Shown: positions 1 through 11,037 of the stretch, piece after piece | Layout of the letters: the number at the start of each line of letters is the position of its first letter | Numbering within the stretch: position 1 is the stretch's first letter | Assembly (NCBI RefSeq): GCF_021611515.1 | Contig: NZ_CP090960.1 | Span: 2,480,001 to 2,544,000 of the forward strand | Reading direction: 5' to 3' | DNA length: 64,000 bases | DNA from: Mariluticola halotolerans | Lineage (GTDB): Bacteria; Pseudomonadota; Alphaproteobacteria; Rhizobiales; Devosiaceae | Notes under the pieces: generated by a model | Databases searched by the model: none | Told to the model about the DNA's origin: nothing | Seen by the model: the letters and a program-made list of their open reading frames with translations, nothing else | Position numbers and translations under genes: made by a program

Positions 1-2
1 AG

Positions 3-104
3 CTTTATGATGAAAGCGGGGCGATAATCGGCGCCTTCCAGCTCAGTGGCAACCGCTTTATCGGCACACTTTCTGGCGGCGTTGCCGTTACGATGGAAGG
101 CTAA
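3..104 (+). CDS. C-terminal end of an unidentified protein (5' truncated by window edge)
   Basis: An open frame enters from the window edge and stops with TAA 17 nt before the zapE start. The 33 visible residues alternate glycine and beta-branched or aromatic residues (ending SGGVAVTMEG), which suggests the last strands of a beta-barrel. This pattern resembles the C-terminus of AprI/Inh-type protease inhibitors (Omp19-like), a family I recall near this locus in rhizobial genomes. That assignment is inference from a short fragment. The tight spacing suggests co-transcription with zapE. Confidence 0.45.
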   Translation, partial: LYDESGAIIGAFQLSGNRFIGTLSGGVAVTMEG

Positions 105-121
105 GGCAATCGAGGTTCGGG

Positions 122-1243
122 TTGAGTTCTCCGTCAACGGTTAGTGATGCCTATCTGGCCCTAGCGGCTGACGGGACACTCAAAATCGATGCCGCCCAGC
201 AAGAGGCTGCGGGATTGCTCGACGAGATCGCAGCGGCCGTGACTGCGCTTGAACAGAGCAATGGCGGTCTGGCCGGCTTTTTCAAAAAGCGCAGGGCTGT
301 GCCGAAAGGCGCCTATATCTGGGGCGAGGTGGGACGCGGCAAATCCATGCTGATGGATTTGTTTTTCGATACCGTGCCCATCACCGCCAAGCGGCGTGTG
401 CATTTTCATGAGTTCATGGATGAAATGCATGCGGCGATTGCCGTGTTTCGGTCCGAGAACACGGATGACAGGGGCGCGCGCGACCCGATCCCTGCGGTGA
501 TCAAGCCCATCCTCAAGACCACGCGTCTATTGTGTTTTGACGAGTTTCACGTTTCCGACATTGCCAATGCCATGTTGTTGCAACGCTTGTTTGAAAAGCT
601 GTTCGCGGCTGGCGTGGTGGTGGTTGCCACATCAAATGTCGCGCCAGACCGGCTTTATGAGGACGGGCTCAACCGGCAATTGTTCCTGCCGTTTATTGAT
701 CTGCTTAAATCCCATGTGACGGTCTGCGAACTGGCCTCGGCCAAGGACTATCGCCGGGACAAGCTGAGTGGTCAGGCAGTATTTCACTTTGGTGCCGGTG
801 GTCATGCGGCAATGGATGAGATGTGGCGACGGCTGGCCGGTGGGCAGAAGGGGACCCAATCAGAGATCGGCTCGTTGGGCCGAAAAATCACAGTACCGCG
901 TCAGGCGATGGGTGTTGCCCGGTTCGATTTTGCGGATTTATGCGAAAAGCCGCTCGGCGCGCGCGATTATCTGAAAATTGCCAATGCCTTTCACTCTTTG
1001 GTGCTGGATGACGTGCCGCAATTTGACCGGACACGCTCGAACGCTGCCAAGCGGTTCATTCTTTTGGTGGACACGCTCTATGATCGCGGGGTGAAGCTTG
1101 CCGCCAGTTTTGCAACCCCACTCGACCAGCTGGGTGCCGATGACAAGACGGCCTTCGAGTTTCAGCGTTGCGTGTCCCGTCTGATCGAAATGCAGTCCGA
1201 TGCGTATCTTTCCGCGCCGCTGCGCGCACGGGAAAACCTATAG
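122..1243 (+). CDS. zapE: Cell division protein ZapE / AFG1-family ATPase
   Basis: AAA-type ATPase of 373 aa. Walker A GEVGRGKS lies at residues 68-75 and Walker B LLCFDEFHVSD near 135-145, followed by the arginine-containing segment typical of AFG1/ZapE. Family members act in FtsZ-ring constriction in bacteria and in inner-membrane protein turnover in mitochondria; the cellular role here is inferred. The start is TTG, chosen because a GAGG ribosome-binding site (112-115) sits 6 nt upstream and the N-terminus then aligns with family length. It is placed directly before mdh, a gene order common in rhizobia. Confidence 0.9.
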   Translation: MSSPSTVSDAYLALAADGTLKIDAAQQEAAGLLDEIAAAVTALEQSNGGLAGFFKKRRAVPKGAYIWGEVGRGKSMLMDLFFDTVPITAKRRVHFHEFMDEMHAAIAVFRSENTDDRGARDPIPAVIKPILKTTRLLCFDEFHVSDIANAMLLQRLFEKLFAAGVVVVATSNVAPDRLYEDGLNRQLFLPFIDLLKSHVTVCELASAKDYRRDKLSGQAVFHFGAGGHAAMDEMWRRLAGGQKGTQSEIGSLGRKITVPRQAMGVARFDFADLCEKPLGARDYLKIANAFHSLVLDDVPQFDRTRSNAAKRFILLVDTLYDRGVKLAASFATPLDQLGADDKTAFEFQRCVSRLIEMQSDAYLSAPLRARENL

Positions 1244-1340
1244 GCAATCGGGCGTGCATGCGTATGCAAAAATATCCTGATGCACTTGCGCCGCCGCAGG
1301 CTAACGGTTAATGAGGGCGCGAGCCACAACCTCATCCTAA

Positions 1341-2324
<984 letters not shown>

Positions 2325-2338
2325 AACATCAATTTGTT

Positions 2339-2377
2339 GCGCTTTGAGGAAAATGGAGTCCATGTTCCTCAAAGCGC
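2339..2377 (+). terminator. Long inverted repeat between mdh and sucC (terminator or attenuator)
   Basis: The arms GCGCTTTGAGGAA (2339-2351) and TTCCTCAAAGCGC (2365-2377) pair perfectly over 13 bp. Inside, ATGGA/TCCAT pairs again after one mismatch. A T-run (2382-2386) follows 4 nt after the stem, so the element looks like an intrinsic terminator. Because sucC follows only 36 nt later with no obvious strong promoter, partial termination or protection of the mdh mRNA 3' end is also possible. Confidence 0.7.
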
Positions 2378-2413
2378 CGCATTTTTCCCAACCTTAGTCG
2401 TTAGGGCAAGTAT

Positions 2414-3610
2414 ATGAACATTCACGAACACCAGGCCAAGGCGTTGCTGAAGGAATATGGCGCGCCGGTTGCCGAAGGCGTTGCCATTTTCTCCGCTGAT
2501 GAGGCGGAAGCCGCCGCAAAATCGCTTCCCGGCCCCCTTTATGTGGTCAAGAGCCAGATCCATGCCGGTGGGCGTGGCAAAGGCAAGTTCACCGAGCTTG
2601 GCCCTGATGCCAAGGGCGGCGTTCGCCTCGCCAAGTCGGTTGACGAGGTTGTGGCCAACGTCAAGGAAATGCTCGGCAACACATTGGTGACCAAGCAGAC
2701 CGGCCCCGCCGGCAAGCAGGTCAACCGTCTTTACATCGAAGATGGCGCCGATATCGAGAGCGAGCTTTACCTGTCGATTCTGGTTGATCGCGAAACGGGC
2801 CGTGTGGCCTTTGTCGCATCGACAGAAGGTGGCATGGACATTGAAGCGGTGGCCGAAGAGACACCGGAGAAGATCCATACCATTGTGATCGATCCCGATA
2901 CGGGCGTCACCGACGCGGATATCGTCAAGCTCTCGGATGCTTTCGGGCTTTCGGGCGAAGCGCGGGTCGATGGCGGCACGCTGTTCCCGATCCTTTACAA
3001 TGCCTTTGTCGAAAAAGACATGAGCCTTCTCGAGATCAACCCGCTGATCGTGATGACCGATGGTCATTTGCGGGTGCTCGATGCCAAGGTGTCGTTCGAT
3101 GGCAATGCCATGTTCCGGCATCCCGATATCGCCGAACTGCGCGATCTGAGCGAAGAGGACGAAAAGGAAATCGAGGCGTCCAAATGGGACCTCGCCTATG
3201 TCGCTCTCGACGGGAATATCGGCTGCATGGTCAATGGCGCTGGTCTGGCGATGTCCACCATGGACATTATCAAGCTTTATGGCGAAGAGCCGGCCAACTT
3301 CCTTGATGTTGGTGGCGGTGCCACGGCGGAAAAGGTTACGGCCGCGTTCAAGATCATCACAGCCGATCCGGCGGTCAAAGGCATTCTGGTCAATATCTTT
3401 GGCGGCATCATGCGCTGCGATGTGATTGCAGAAGGCGTGCTGAAGGCGGTCAAAGAAGTTGGTCTCGAAGTGCCGCTGGTTGTGCGGCTTGAAGGCACGC
3501 GTGTCGCCGAAGGCCAGAAGATGATCAATGAGAGCGGACTTAATGTGATTTCTGCCAACGATCTCGACGATGCGGCGCAGAAAATTGTCGCTGCGATAAA
3601 GGGAGCCTGA
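2414..3610 (+). CDS. sucC: Succinyl-CoA synthetase, beta subunit (ADP-forming type)
   Basis: 398 aa, the usual family length. The N-terminal ATP-grasp fold starts [16 protein letters not shown] and contains the glycine-rich nucleotide loop [10 protein letters not shown]. The C-terminal ligase-CoA domain holds the conserved stretch [16 protein letters not shown]. With SucD it converts succinyl-CoA to succinate while making a nucleoside triphosphate, the substrate-level phosphorylation step of the TCA cycle. An AGGG site precedes the ATG. Only 4 nt separate it from sucD, so translation is probably coupled. Confidence 0.97.
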   Translation: MNIHEHQAKALLKEYGAPVAEGVAIFSADEAEAAAKSLPGPLYVVKSQIHAGGRGKGKFTELGPDAKGGVRLAKSVDEVVANVKEMLGNTLVTKQTGPAGKQVNRLYIEDGADIESELYLSILVDRETGRVAFVASTEGGMDIEAVAEETPEKIHTIVIDPDTGVTDADIVKLSDAFGLSGEARVDGGTLFPILYNAFVEKDMSLLEINPLIVMTDGHLRVLDAKVSFDGNAMFRHPDIAELRDLSEEDEKEIEASKWDLAYVALDGNIGCMVNGAGLAMSTMDIIKLYGEEPANFLDVGGGATAEKVTAAFKIITADPAVKGILVNIFGGIMRCDVIAEGVLKAVKEVGLEVPLVVRLEGTRVAEGQKMINESGLNVISANDLDDAAQKIVAAIKGA

Positions 3611-3614
3611 GTTC

Positions 3615-4520
3615 ATGTCCATTCTCGTTAACAAGGACACAAAGGTTCTCGTGCAGGGCCTGACCGGCAAGACCGGTACATTCCACACCGAGCAGGCGCT
3701 GGCTTATTTCGGCACCCAGATGGTGGGTGGTACGCATCCGAAAAAGGGTGGTGAAAAATGGACTAGCAGCCTCGATGGCACTGAATTGCCGATTTTCACC
3801 ACTGTGGCCGAGGGCCGCGAGGCGACCAATGCCAATGCCAGCGTGATCTATGTGCCGCCCGCAGGGGCTGCCGCTGCGATCATGGAGGCGATTGACGCGG
3901 AAATCCCGTTGATCATCTGCATTACCGAAGGTGTGCCGGTTCTCGATATGGTCAAGGTCAAGGCGCGGCTGGAGAAATCCAACTCGCGGCTGATCGGGCC
4001 GAACTGCCCAGGTGTGCTCACGCCTGAAGAATGCAAGATCGGCATTATGCCGGGCAACATCTTTTCCAAGGGTTCCGTGGGTATTGTTTCGCGCTCAGGC
4101 ACGCTTACCTATGAAGCAGTGTTTCAAACGACGAATGAAGGTCTTGGCCAGACCACTGCGGTGGGTATTGGCGGCGATCCGGTCAAGGGTACTGAATTCA
4201 TCGACGTTTTGGAGATGTTCCTGGCGGATGATGCGACAAAATCCATGGTGATGATCGGCGAAATCGGTGGTTCGGCGGAAGAAGATGCGGCACAGTTCCT
4301 CATCGACGAAGCCAAGCGCGGCCGCAAAAAGCCGATGGCTGGATTTATTGCAGGCTTGACCGCTCCGAAAGGGCGGACTATGGGCCACGCAGGCGCAGTA
4401 ATTTCCGGTGGCAAAGGCGGTGCCGAGGACAAGATTGCGGCGATGGAAGCTGCTGGCATAAAGGTTTCGAAATCACCGGCCCAGATCGGTCGGACACTGG
4501 TCGAAGTCTTGAAAGGCTAA
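3615..4520 (+). CDS. sucD: Succinyl-CoA synthetase, alpha subunit
   Basis: 301 aa. The N-terminal CoA-binding Rossmann domain (residues 1-130) contains the [10 protein letters not shown] loop. The phosphohistidine is His258 within [12 protein letters not shown]. The alpha subunit carries the phosphoryl relay between CoA chemistry and the nucleotide site on SucC. Its start follows the sucC stop by 4 nt, with a GGGAGC ribosome-binding site inside the end of sucC. Confidence 0.97.
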   Translation: MSILVNKDTKVLVQGLTGKTGTFHTEQALAYFGTQMVGGTHPKKGGEKWTSSLDGTELPIFTTVAEGREATNANASVIYVPPAGAAAAIMEAIDAEIPLIICITEGVPVLDMVKVKARLEKSNSRLIGPNCPGVLTPEECKIGIMPGNIFSKGSVGIVSRSGTLTYEAVFQTTNEGLGQTTAVGIGGDPVKGTEFIDVLEMFLADDATKSMVMIGEIGGSAEEDAAQFLIDEAKRGRKKPMAGFIAGLTAPKGRTMGHAGAVISGGKGGAEDKIAAMEAAGIKVSKSPAQIGRTLVEVLKG

Positions 4521-4553
4521 TTGCGTTTCCGCATAGCGTTAACAAGATACTAA

Positions 4554-4578
4554 GGTGTCGCGGTCAGACTGCGACACC
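4554..4578 (+). promoter_or_regulatory. Inverted repeat between sucD and sucA
   Basis: GGTGTCGC (4554-4561) and GCGACACC (4571-4578) form a perfect 8-bp GC-rich stem. The 9-nt centre GGTCAGACT has further internal symmetry (GTC-A-GAC). No T-run follows, so a simple terminator is unlikely. An mRNA processing or stabilising hairpin, or a dyad operator for sucA, fits better. The site lies 70 nt upstream of the sucA start. Confidence 0.55.
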
Positions 4579-4647
4579 AGTCAAACAGGTCACAGATGCG
4601 CATCGCGCAATCAAGGGAAGACGAGGCCGGCCCTCGCCGCAGAAATC

Positions 4648-7638
4648 ATGACACGACAGGAAAAGAACGAGCTGTTCTTGCTTACCTCCTTCTTATACGG
4701 CGGTAACGCCGCCTATATGGAAGATCTCTACGCGCGCTATAAGGCCAATCCCGCCAGTGTCGATGAGACGTGGCGGGCTTTTTTTGGCAAGCTTGATGAT
4801 GCGCCGGGTGATGTGGCAAAGAGCGCCGCCGGACCCAGCTGGGGCCGGGCCGACTGGCCGCAGGCCGCCAATGGCGAGCTCGTATCCGCTTTTGACGGAA
4901 ATTGGGGCGAAATCGCCGTCAAAACCGAGAAGAAGGTTTCCGAGAAAGCCAGTGCACGCGGCGAGACACTGTCCGCTGCTGATGTGATGCAGGCGACGCG
5001 TGATTCCATTCACGCGATCATGATGATCCGGGCCTATCGCATGCGCGGCCATTTGCATGCTGATCTCGACCCCCTGAAGCTGAGCACGCAGGAAGATGCG
5101 CCGGAACTCGACCCGGCGTCCTACGGGTTCACCGAGGCTGACTATAGCCGCGAGATTTTTATCGACAATTATCTGGGACTTGAGTTTGCGACAGTGCCGC
5201 AAATGCTCGAGATCCTCAAGCGCACCTATTGCTCGACGGTTGGCGTTGAGTTCATGCATATTTCTGATCCCGAGGCCAAAGGCTGGATCCAGGAACGCAT
5301 TGAAGGACCGGACAAGGAAATCACCTTCACGCCCGAGGGCAAGAAGGCGATCCTCAACAAGCTGATCGAGGCGGAAGGCTTCGAGAAATTTCTTGATGTC
5401 AAATATACTGGCACCAAGCGGTTTGGCCTTGATGGCGGCGAAAGCCTGATTCCGGCTCTTGAGCAGATCATCAAGCGCGGTGGCGCACTGGGCGTCAAAG
5501 ACATCGTGCTGGGCATGGCCCATCGTGGCCGCCTCAACGTTCTGACCCAGGTGATGGGCAAGCCGCACCGGGCGCTGTTTCACGAATTCAAGGGCGGGGC
5601 GTTCTACCCCGAAGACGTCGAGGGTTCAGGGGATGTGAAATATCATCTCGGGGCTTCGTCTGATCGTGAGTTCGACGGCAATGAGGTGCATTTGAGCCTC
5701 ACAGCCAACCCCTCGCATCTCGAAATCGTCAATCCGGTGGTTCTGGGCAAGGCCCGCGCCAAGCAAGATCAACATTCTGCGGTTGATGGTCATTTCGTCT
5801 TCGATACCAAGCAGACTGATCGCTCAACAGTGTTGCCGCTTTTGCTGCATGGTGATGCGGCGTTCGCAGGCCAGGGCGTTGTTGCCGAATGTTTTAGTTT
5901 GTCCGGACTCAAAGGGCATCGGACAGGTGGTTCGATCCATTTTGTGATCAACAACCAGATCGGGTTTACTACATCGCCGATCAACTCGCGCTCGTCACCT
6001 TATCCCACTGATGTTGCCAAAATGATCGAGGCGCCGGTTCTGCACGTGAATGGTGACGATCCGGAAGCCGTGGTTTATGCGGCAAAGATTGCGATCGAAT
6101 ACCGGCAGAAATTCCACAAGCCGGTTGTCATCGACATGTTCTGCTATCGCCGGTTTGGCCATAATGAAGGCGACGAACCGAGCTTTACCCAGCCGTTGAT
6201 GTACAAGCGTATCCGTTCGCACAAGTCGACGCTGGAAATTTATTCGGAAAAGCTGATTGCCGAAGGTCTGGTTTCGGGCGACGAAATCGACCAGATGAAG
6301 GCCGATTGGCGCGCCCGGCTTGATGGCGAGTTTGATGGTGGCCAGGACTACAAGCCGAACAAGGCCGATTGGCTGGACGGTGCGTGGAAAAACATCAAGA
6401 CTGCCGAACTGGACGGGCCGCGGCGCGGGGATTCCGGGGTTCCGGAAGATCAGCTTAAAGCGATTGGTGCCAAGCTGACGCAAGTGCCTGAGGGGTTCAC
6501 ACCGCACCGGACGATCTCGCGTTTTCTCGAAAATCGCAAGAAAGCCATCGAGTCAGGTGAAGGCATCGACTGGGCCACTGCGGAAGCGCTGGCTTTCGGC
6601 TCGCTTGTTGCTGAAGGACACCCGGTTCGTCTCTCCGGTCAGGATGTCGAGCGGGGCACGTTCAGCCAACGGCATACGGTGCTTTACGATCAGGAAGTCG
6701 ATACGACCTATACGCCGCTCAACAATGTTGCTGAGGGGCAGGCACGTTACGAGGTCATCAATTCGCTTCTGTCGGAAGAGGCTGTGCTCGGGTTTGAGTA
6801 TGGCTATTCGCTGGCCGAGCCGAATGCGCTGACATTGTGGGAAGCCCAGTTTGGCGATTTCGTCAACGGGGCCCAGGTGGTGATCGACCAGTTCATCTCC
6901 GCGGGTGAGCGCAAGTGGTTCCGCATGTCGGGCCTCGTTCTGTTGTTGCCCCATGGCTATGAAGGTCAGGGGCCGGAGCATTCTTCTGCCCGTCCCGAGC
7001 GCTATTTGCAGCTTTGTGCAGAAGACAATATGCAGATTGCCAATTGCACCACACCGGCCAATTATTTCCACATTCTGCGCCGACAGTTGAAGCGTGACTT
7101 CCGCAAGCCGCTGATCCTGATGACCCCGAAGTCGCTATTGCGCCACAAGCGGGCCGTCTCCGGGCTCAACGAGCTGGGAGCTGACAGTTGCTTCCATCGT
7201 CTGTTGTGGGATGACGCGGAAGCACCGGGCGTTGCCAAGACCGAGGTTCGCCTTGCGGGTGACGACAAGATACGCCGTGTGGTCCTTTGTACTGGCAAGG
7301 TCTATTATGACCTGCTTGAGGATCGCGAAAAGAAGGGGGTCGATGACGTCTATTTGCTGCGGCTTGAGCAGCTCTATCCGTTCCCGGCCAAAGCACTTCT
7401 GGATGAATTGCAGCGGTTCCCGAATGCGGAGATCGTCTGGTGTCAGGAAGAGCCGAAGAACATGGGTGCCTGGGCTTTTGTGCAGCCTTATGTTGAATGG
7501 GTTCTGGAGCAGTTGGGCAGGCCCGGTGCTCGGCCCCGTTATATTGGGCGGGCAGCTTCCGCCTCGACAGCGACGGGCCTGATGCGGAACCATCTGCTGC
7601 AAATGCAGGCCTTCCTCGATGAGGCCTTTGGCGAATAG
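4648..7638 (+). CDS. sucA: 2-oxoglutarate dehydrogenase E1 component
   Basis: Thiamine-diphosphate enzyme that decarboxylates 2-oxoglutarate and succinylates the lipoyl arm of SucB. The N-terminal E1 segment (LTSFLYGGNAAYMEDLYARY) is followed by the ThDP domain with GMAHRGRLNVL and the GDxxN-type segment near HGDAAFAGQG, then the transketolase-like pyrimidine domain (SEEAVLGFEYGYS) and the C-terminal domain. An open frame extends upstream to a GTG at 4555, but those 31 extra residues are low-complexity and run through the inverted repeat. The ATG at 4648 gives 996 aa and matches rhizobial SucA N-termini, so I use it. The ribosome-binding site is weak. Confidence 0.96.
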   Translation: MTRQEKNELFLLTSFLYGGNAAYMEDLYARYKANPASVDETWRAFFGKLDDAPGDVAKSAAGPSWGRADWPQAANGELVSAFDGNWGEIAVKTEKKVSEKASARGETLSAADVMQATRDSIHAIMMIRAYRMRGHLHADLDPLKLSTQEDAPELDPASYGFTEADYSREIFIDNYLGLEFATVPQMLEILKRTYCSTVGVEFMHISDPEAKGWIQERIEGPDKEITFTPEGKKAILNKLIEAEGFEKFLDVKYTGTKRFGLDGGESLIPALEQIIKRGGALGVKDIVLGMAHRGRLNVLTQVMGKPHRALFHEFKGGAFYPEDVEGSGDVKYHLGASSDREFDGNEVHLSLTANPSHLEIVNPVVLGKARAKQDQHSAVDGHFVFDTKQTDRSTVLPLLLHGDAAFAGQGVVAECFSLSGLKGHRTGGSIHFVINNQIGFTTSPINSRSSPYPTDVAKMIEAPVLHVNGDDPEAVVYAAKIAIEYRQKFHKPVVIDMFCYRRFGHNEGDEPSFTQPLMYKRIRSHKSTLEIYSEKLIAEGLVSGDEIDQMKADWRARLDGEFDGGQDYKPNKADWLDGAWKNIKTAELDGPRRGDSGVPEDQLKAIGAKLTQVPEGFTPHRTISRFLENRKKAIESGEGIDWATAEALAFGSLVAEGHPVRLSGQDVERGTFSQRHTVLYDQEVDTTYTPLNNVAEGQARYEVINSLLSEEAVLGFEYGYSLAEPNALTLWEAQFGDFVNGAQVVIDQFISAGERKWFRMSGLVLLLPHGYEGQGPEHSSARPERYLQLCAEDNMQIANCTTPANYFHILRRQLKRDFRKPLILMTPKSLLRHKRAVSGLNELGADSCFHRLLWDDAEAPGVAKTEVRLAGDDKIRRVVLCTGKVYYDLLEDREKKGVDDVYLLRLEQLYPFPAKALLDELQRFPNAEIVWCQEEPKNMGAWAFVQPYVEWVLEQLGRPGARPRYIGRAASASTATGLMRNHLLQMQAFLDEAFGE

Positions 7639-7661
7639 AAGCGACGACCATTTGTTATTAT

Positions 7662-7704
7662 GTACTGCCGGTGAGGGAAACGGTTCCCGGTTTTCCGGCA
7701 GTAC
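7662..7704 (+). promoter_or_regulatory. Long two-tier hairpin between sucA and sucB
   Basis: GTACTGCCGG (7662-7671) and CCGGCAGTAC (7695-7704) form a perfect 10-bp outer stem. Inside it GGGAA (7675-7679) pairs with TTCCC (7684-7688) around the tetraloop ACGG. No T-run follows and the sucB start is 25 nt downstream, so this is more likely an mRNA stability or processing element than a terminator. Confidence 0.65.
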
Positions 7705-7729
7705 CCGTTAAGGATCGAAGGAAGACAAT

Positions 7730-8956
7730 ATGTCCACCGATATTAAAGTACCGACCCTCGGCGAGAGTGTGACCGAAGCCACGATTGGCGAGTGGTTCAA
7801 AAAGGTTGGTGACACCGTCGCGATTGACGAGCCGTTGGTGGAGCTTGAAACCGACAAGGTAACGATCGAGGTACCCTCTCCGGTTGCGGGTGTGCTCGAG
7901 GCGATTTCCGCCGAGAGCGGGGACACGGTTGAGGTGGGCGCACTGATCGGCGCTGTCGCCGAGGGTGGTGCTGGTGCAGCGCCAGCCGCCAAGGCAGAAA
8001 CCAAATCCGAGGCCAAAGCAGAAGCGCCCGCCGCTGAAGCAAAGGCCGAACCGGCTCCAGCCGCCGCTTCCGAAATGCCGGCAGCGCCGTCCGCCGCCAA
8101 GATGATGGCTGAGAAGAATGTTGATCCTGCATCGGTGGAGGGGTCGGGCAAACGCGGTCAGGTTCTGAAAGAAGACGTGCAGGCTGCGATTGCAAAACCT
8201 GCTCCAGCGAAGGCTGCGCCTGCCGCTGTCCGCGCGCCTTCAAGCGCCGGCGATGCCGAGCGTGAAGAGCGGGTGAAGATGACCCGGCTGCGCCAGACCA
8301 TTGCCCGCCGACTGAAAGACGCTCAGAACACGGCGGCCATGCTGACGACTTTCAATGAAGTCGATATGAAGCCGGTTATGGATTTGCGTAGCAGCTACAA
8401 GGAATTGTTTGAGAAAAAGCATGGCGTGAAGCTCGGCTTCATGGGCTTTTTCACCAAGGCTGTGACCCATGCGCTCAAAGAAGTCCCGGCGGTGAATGCC
8501 GAGATTGATGGCGATGAGCTGGTCTACAAGAACTTTGCCCATATCGGTGTCGCAGTTGGCACTGAAAAAGGCCTTGTTGTGCCGATCGTGCGTGATGCTG
8601 ACCAAATGAGCATTGCCGAGATTGAAAAGGAAATCGGCCGTCTGGGCCGGTCTGCGCGTGATGGTCAGTTGACCATGGCGGATATGCAGGGTGGTACCTT
8701 CACCATTTCCAATGGCGGCGTTTATGGGTCTCTGATGTCGACGCCGATCCTTAATGCACCACAGTCGGGCATTCTGGGTATGCACAAGATTCAGGAACGG
8801 CCCATCGTGGTCAATGGTGAGATCGTCATTCGTCCGATGATGTATCTGGCGCTCAGCTATGATCACCGGATTGTCGATGGCAAGGACGCCGTGACCTTTT
8901 TGGTGCGGATCAAGGAAAGCCTCGAGGATCCCCAGCGTCTGGTGCTGGACCTCTAG
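7730..8956 (+). CDS. sucB: Dihydrolipoamide succinyltransferase (2-oxoglutarate dehydrogenase E2)
   Basis: 408 aa E2 core protein. The lipoyl domain (1-76) carries the lipoylated Lys43 in [12 protein letters not shown]. An Ala/Pro/Glu/Lys-rich flexible linker follows, then the E3-binding domain (about 120-155, [13 protein letters not shown]) and the catalytic acyltransferase domain ending with His379 and Asp383 in [11 protein letters not shown]. It transfers the succinyl group to CoA and forms the core to which SucA and Lpd bind. A GAAGGAAG site lies 7 nt before ATG. Confidence 0.97.
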   Translation: MSTDIKVPTLGESVTEATIGEWFKKVGDTVAIDEPLVELETDKVTIEVPSPVAGVLEAISAESGDTVEVGALIGAVAEGGAGAAPAAKAETKSEAKAEAPAAEAKAEPAPAAASEMPAAPSAAKMMAEKNVDPASVEGSGKRGQVLKEDVQAAIAKPAPAKAAPAAVRAPSSAGDAEREERVKMTRLRQTIARRLKDAQNTAAMLTTFNEVDMKPVMDLRSSYKELFEKKHGVKLGFMGFFTKAVTHALKEVPAVNAEIDGDELVYKNFAHIGVAVGTEKGLVVPIVRDADQMSIAEIEKEIGRLGRSARDGQLTMADMQGGTFTISNGGVYGSLMSTPILNAPQSGILGMHKIQERPIVVNGEIVIRPMMYLALSYDHRIVDGKDAVTFLVRIKESLEDPQRLVLDL

Positions 8957-8971
8957 AACCGGATTGGCGCA

Positions 8972-9607
8972 ATGGCGTTTCCGTGGATTGAATATGCTGG
9001 TTTGATGCTGGCATTCGGTATCGGTGCGGTGGCACCGGGGCCGGATTTCGCCATGGTTTTGCGCCAGTCCATTGCCCATGGTCGGCAGGCGGCGATTTTT
9101 ACCAGTGCGGGGATTGCCTCCTCGATCCTCGTGCATGGCACTTATACGCTGCTGGGTATCGGGCTGGTGGTCAGCCAGTCGATCCTGCTGTTCTCTATCC
9201 TCAAATTCGCGGGCGCGGCCTATTTGGTGTGGCTGGGGATTTCTGCCCTGCGTGCGCCTGCACCGACGCCGCCCGCCGCGATCGACGCGCCGGCGCGTCG
9301 GGAAATGGGGCCGGGACGTGCATTCGGTATCGGCTTTTTGACCAATCTGCTCAACCCCAAGGCTGTGGTGTTTTTCCTCGCGCTGTTCACAACCCTGGTT
9401 CAGGCGGATACAGCGCTTGAATATAAAGCGTTCTATGTGCTGTCGATGAGTGCGATGCTGCTGGTCTGGTTCACACTGGTCTCGTTGTTTTTTACCACCC
9501 GACGAGTACGTGAAAGCTTTTATCGCAGCGGCCAATGGTTCAATCGGGCCACGGGCGCAGCCCTGATCTTTCTGGCGCTTCGTGTCGCGGTTACACGGCA
9601 AAACTGA
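8972..9607 (+). CDS. LysE/RhtB-family amino-acid exporter
   Basis: 211 aa inner-membrane protein with about six hydrophobic segments. It shows the family hallmark near the N-terminus ([16 protein letters not shown]) and the mid-protein [19 protein letters not shown]. LysE/RhtB proteins export lysine, threonine, homoserine or related compounds; the substrate here cannot be read from sequence. It starts 15 nt after sucB and ends 23 nt before lpd, so it appears embedded in the TCA operon rather than an independent unit. Confidence 0.88.
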   Translation: MAFPWIEYAGLMLAFGIGAVAPGPDFAMVLRQSIAHGRQAAIFTSAGIASSILVHGTYTLLGIGLVVSQSILLFSILKFAGAAYLVWLGISALRAPAPTPPAAIDAPARREMGPGRAFGIGFLTNLLNPKAVVFFLALFTTLVQADTALEYKAFYVLSMSAMLLVWFTLVSLFFTTRRVRESFYRSGQWFNRATGAALIFLALRVAVTRQN

Positions 9608-9630
9608 ATAACAATTCAAAGGCAAATATC

Positions 9631-11037
9631 ATGGCGGATACATTCGACCTTACGGTAATCGGCACAGGCCCCGGCGGTTATGTCTGCGCGATTCGCGCGG
9701 CACAGCTGGGGATGAAGGTGGCTGTGGTCGAGAAATGGCCGACATTTGGCGGGACCTGCCTGAATATTGGCTGTATTCCCTCAAAAGCCCTGCTGCATGC
9801 CTCGGAAATGTTCGAGGAAGCCGCGCATAATTTCGACAAGCTCGGGATCGATATCGACGGGCCGCGCCTCAACCTTGAGCAGATGATGGCGCACAAGGAC
9901 GATACGGTGAAGGCCAATACGTCCGGCGTCGAGTATCTGATCAAGAAGAACAAGATCACGGCCTTTGAGGGCCATGGCTCGATTGCGGCGCCCGGCAAGG
10001 TCAATGTGATCAATGCCAAGGGCGAGCGCCAGACGATTGAATCGAAGAATATCGTTATTGCCACCGGCTCGGTTTCAACACCGTTGCCCGGGATCGAGAT
10101 TGACGAAGAGCGGGTGGTCACTTCCACCGGTGCGCTTGAGCTCAAGAAAGTGCCAGAACATTTGCTGGTGATTGGCGCCGGTGTTATCGGGCTGGAACTG
10201 GGCTCTGTCTGGGCGCGGCTCGGGGCCAAGGTGACCGTGGTTGAGTTTTTGGACCGCATCCTGCCGGGCATGGATGGCGAGGTTGCGAAACAGTTCCAGC
10301 GCATGCTGCAAAAGCAGGGCTTTGAGTTCAAGCTCGGCACCAAGGTGACCGGGATCGAAAAAACCGCCAAGGGGCTGGTCGCCGTGACCGAGCCGGCCAA
10401 AGGCGGCGACGCGGAAAAGATCAATGCCGACGTGGCCCTGGTCGCTATCGGACGCAAGCCCTTTACTGAGGGGCTGGGACTTGAAGAGGTGGGCGTTACG
10501 CTGGACGAGCGCGGCCGGGTGGCCGTTGATGGCCACTACAAAACCAATGTCGATGGCGTTTATGCCATTGGCGATGTGATTGCCGGGCCGATGCTGGCGC
10601 ACAAGGCCGAGGATGAAGGTGTCGCTCTTGCCGAGATTTTGGCGGGGCAGGCCGGGCATGTGAATTATGGTGCCATCCCGGGCGTGGTTTACACCAATCC
10701 CGAGATCGCCTCTGTGGGCAAGACCGAGGAAGAACTTAAAGCCGAAGGCATTGCCTATAAGGTTGGCAAGTTCCCGTTCTCGGCCAATGGCCGCGCCAAG
10801 GCGATGCTGGTGCCGCAGGGCTTTGTCAAAATCCTTGCCGATGCCACGACGGACCGGGTGCTGGGCGGGCATATCGTGGGCAAGAATGCCGGTGAGATGG
10901 TCCATGAAATTACCGTTTTGATGGAATTCGGCGGTGCCGCCGAAGATCTGGCCCGCACGACCCATGCGCACCCCACCTTGTCCGAGGCGGTGCGTGAGGC
11001 GGCTCTGGCTTGCGGTTTGGGGGCCATCCACATCTAG
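9631..11037 (+). CDS. lpdA: Dihydrolipoyl dehydrogenase (E3)
   Basis: FAD flavoprotein of 468 aa that reoxidises the dihydrolipoyl arm of SucB with NAD. The N-terminal FAD motif GTGPGGY is followed by the redox-active disulfide Cys43/Cys48 ([13 protein letters not shown]). The NAD-binding Rossmann motif is [13 protein letters not shown], and the C-terminal interface domain supplies the catalytic His447 and Glu452 (HPTLSE). The frame is open upstream to 9535 inside the exporter gene, but ATG at 9631 with AAAGGC upstream matches the family start. It closes the operon. Confidence 0.97.
   Translation: MADTFDLTVIGTGPGGYVCAIRAAQLGMKVAVVEKWPTFGGTCLNIGCIPSKALLHASEMFEEAAHNFDKLGIDIDGPRLNLEQMMAHKDDTVKANTSGVEYLIKKNKITAFEGHGSIAAPGKVNVINAKGERQTIESKNIVIATGSVSTPLPGIEIDEERVVTSTGALELKKVPEHLLVIGAGVIGLELGSVWARLGAKVTVVEFLDRILPGMDGEVAKQFQRMLQKQGFEFKLGTKVTGIEKTAKGLVAVTEPAKGGDAEKINADVALVAIGRKPFTEGLGLEEVGVTLDERGRVAVDGHYKTNVDGVYAIGDVIAGPMLAHKAEDEGVALAEILAGQAGHVNYGAIPGVVYTNPEIASVGKTEEELKAEGIAYKVGKFPFSANGRAKAMLVPQGFVKILADATTDRVLGGHIVGKNAGEMVHEITVLMEFGGAAEDLARTTHAHPTLSEAVREAALACGLGAIHI

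Noticed and set aside
4555-4647. GTG start giving SucA 31 extra residues
   Set aside because: The extension crosses the GGTGTCGC dyad and has no similarity to SucA N-termini, while ATG 4648 matches them.
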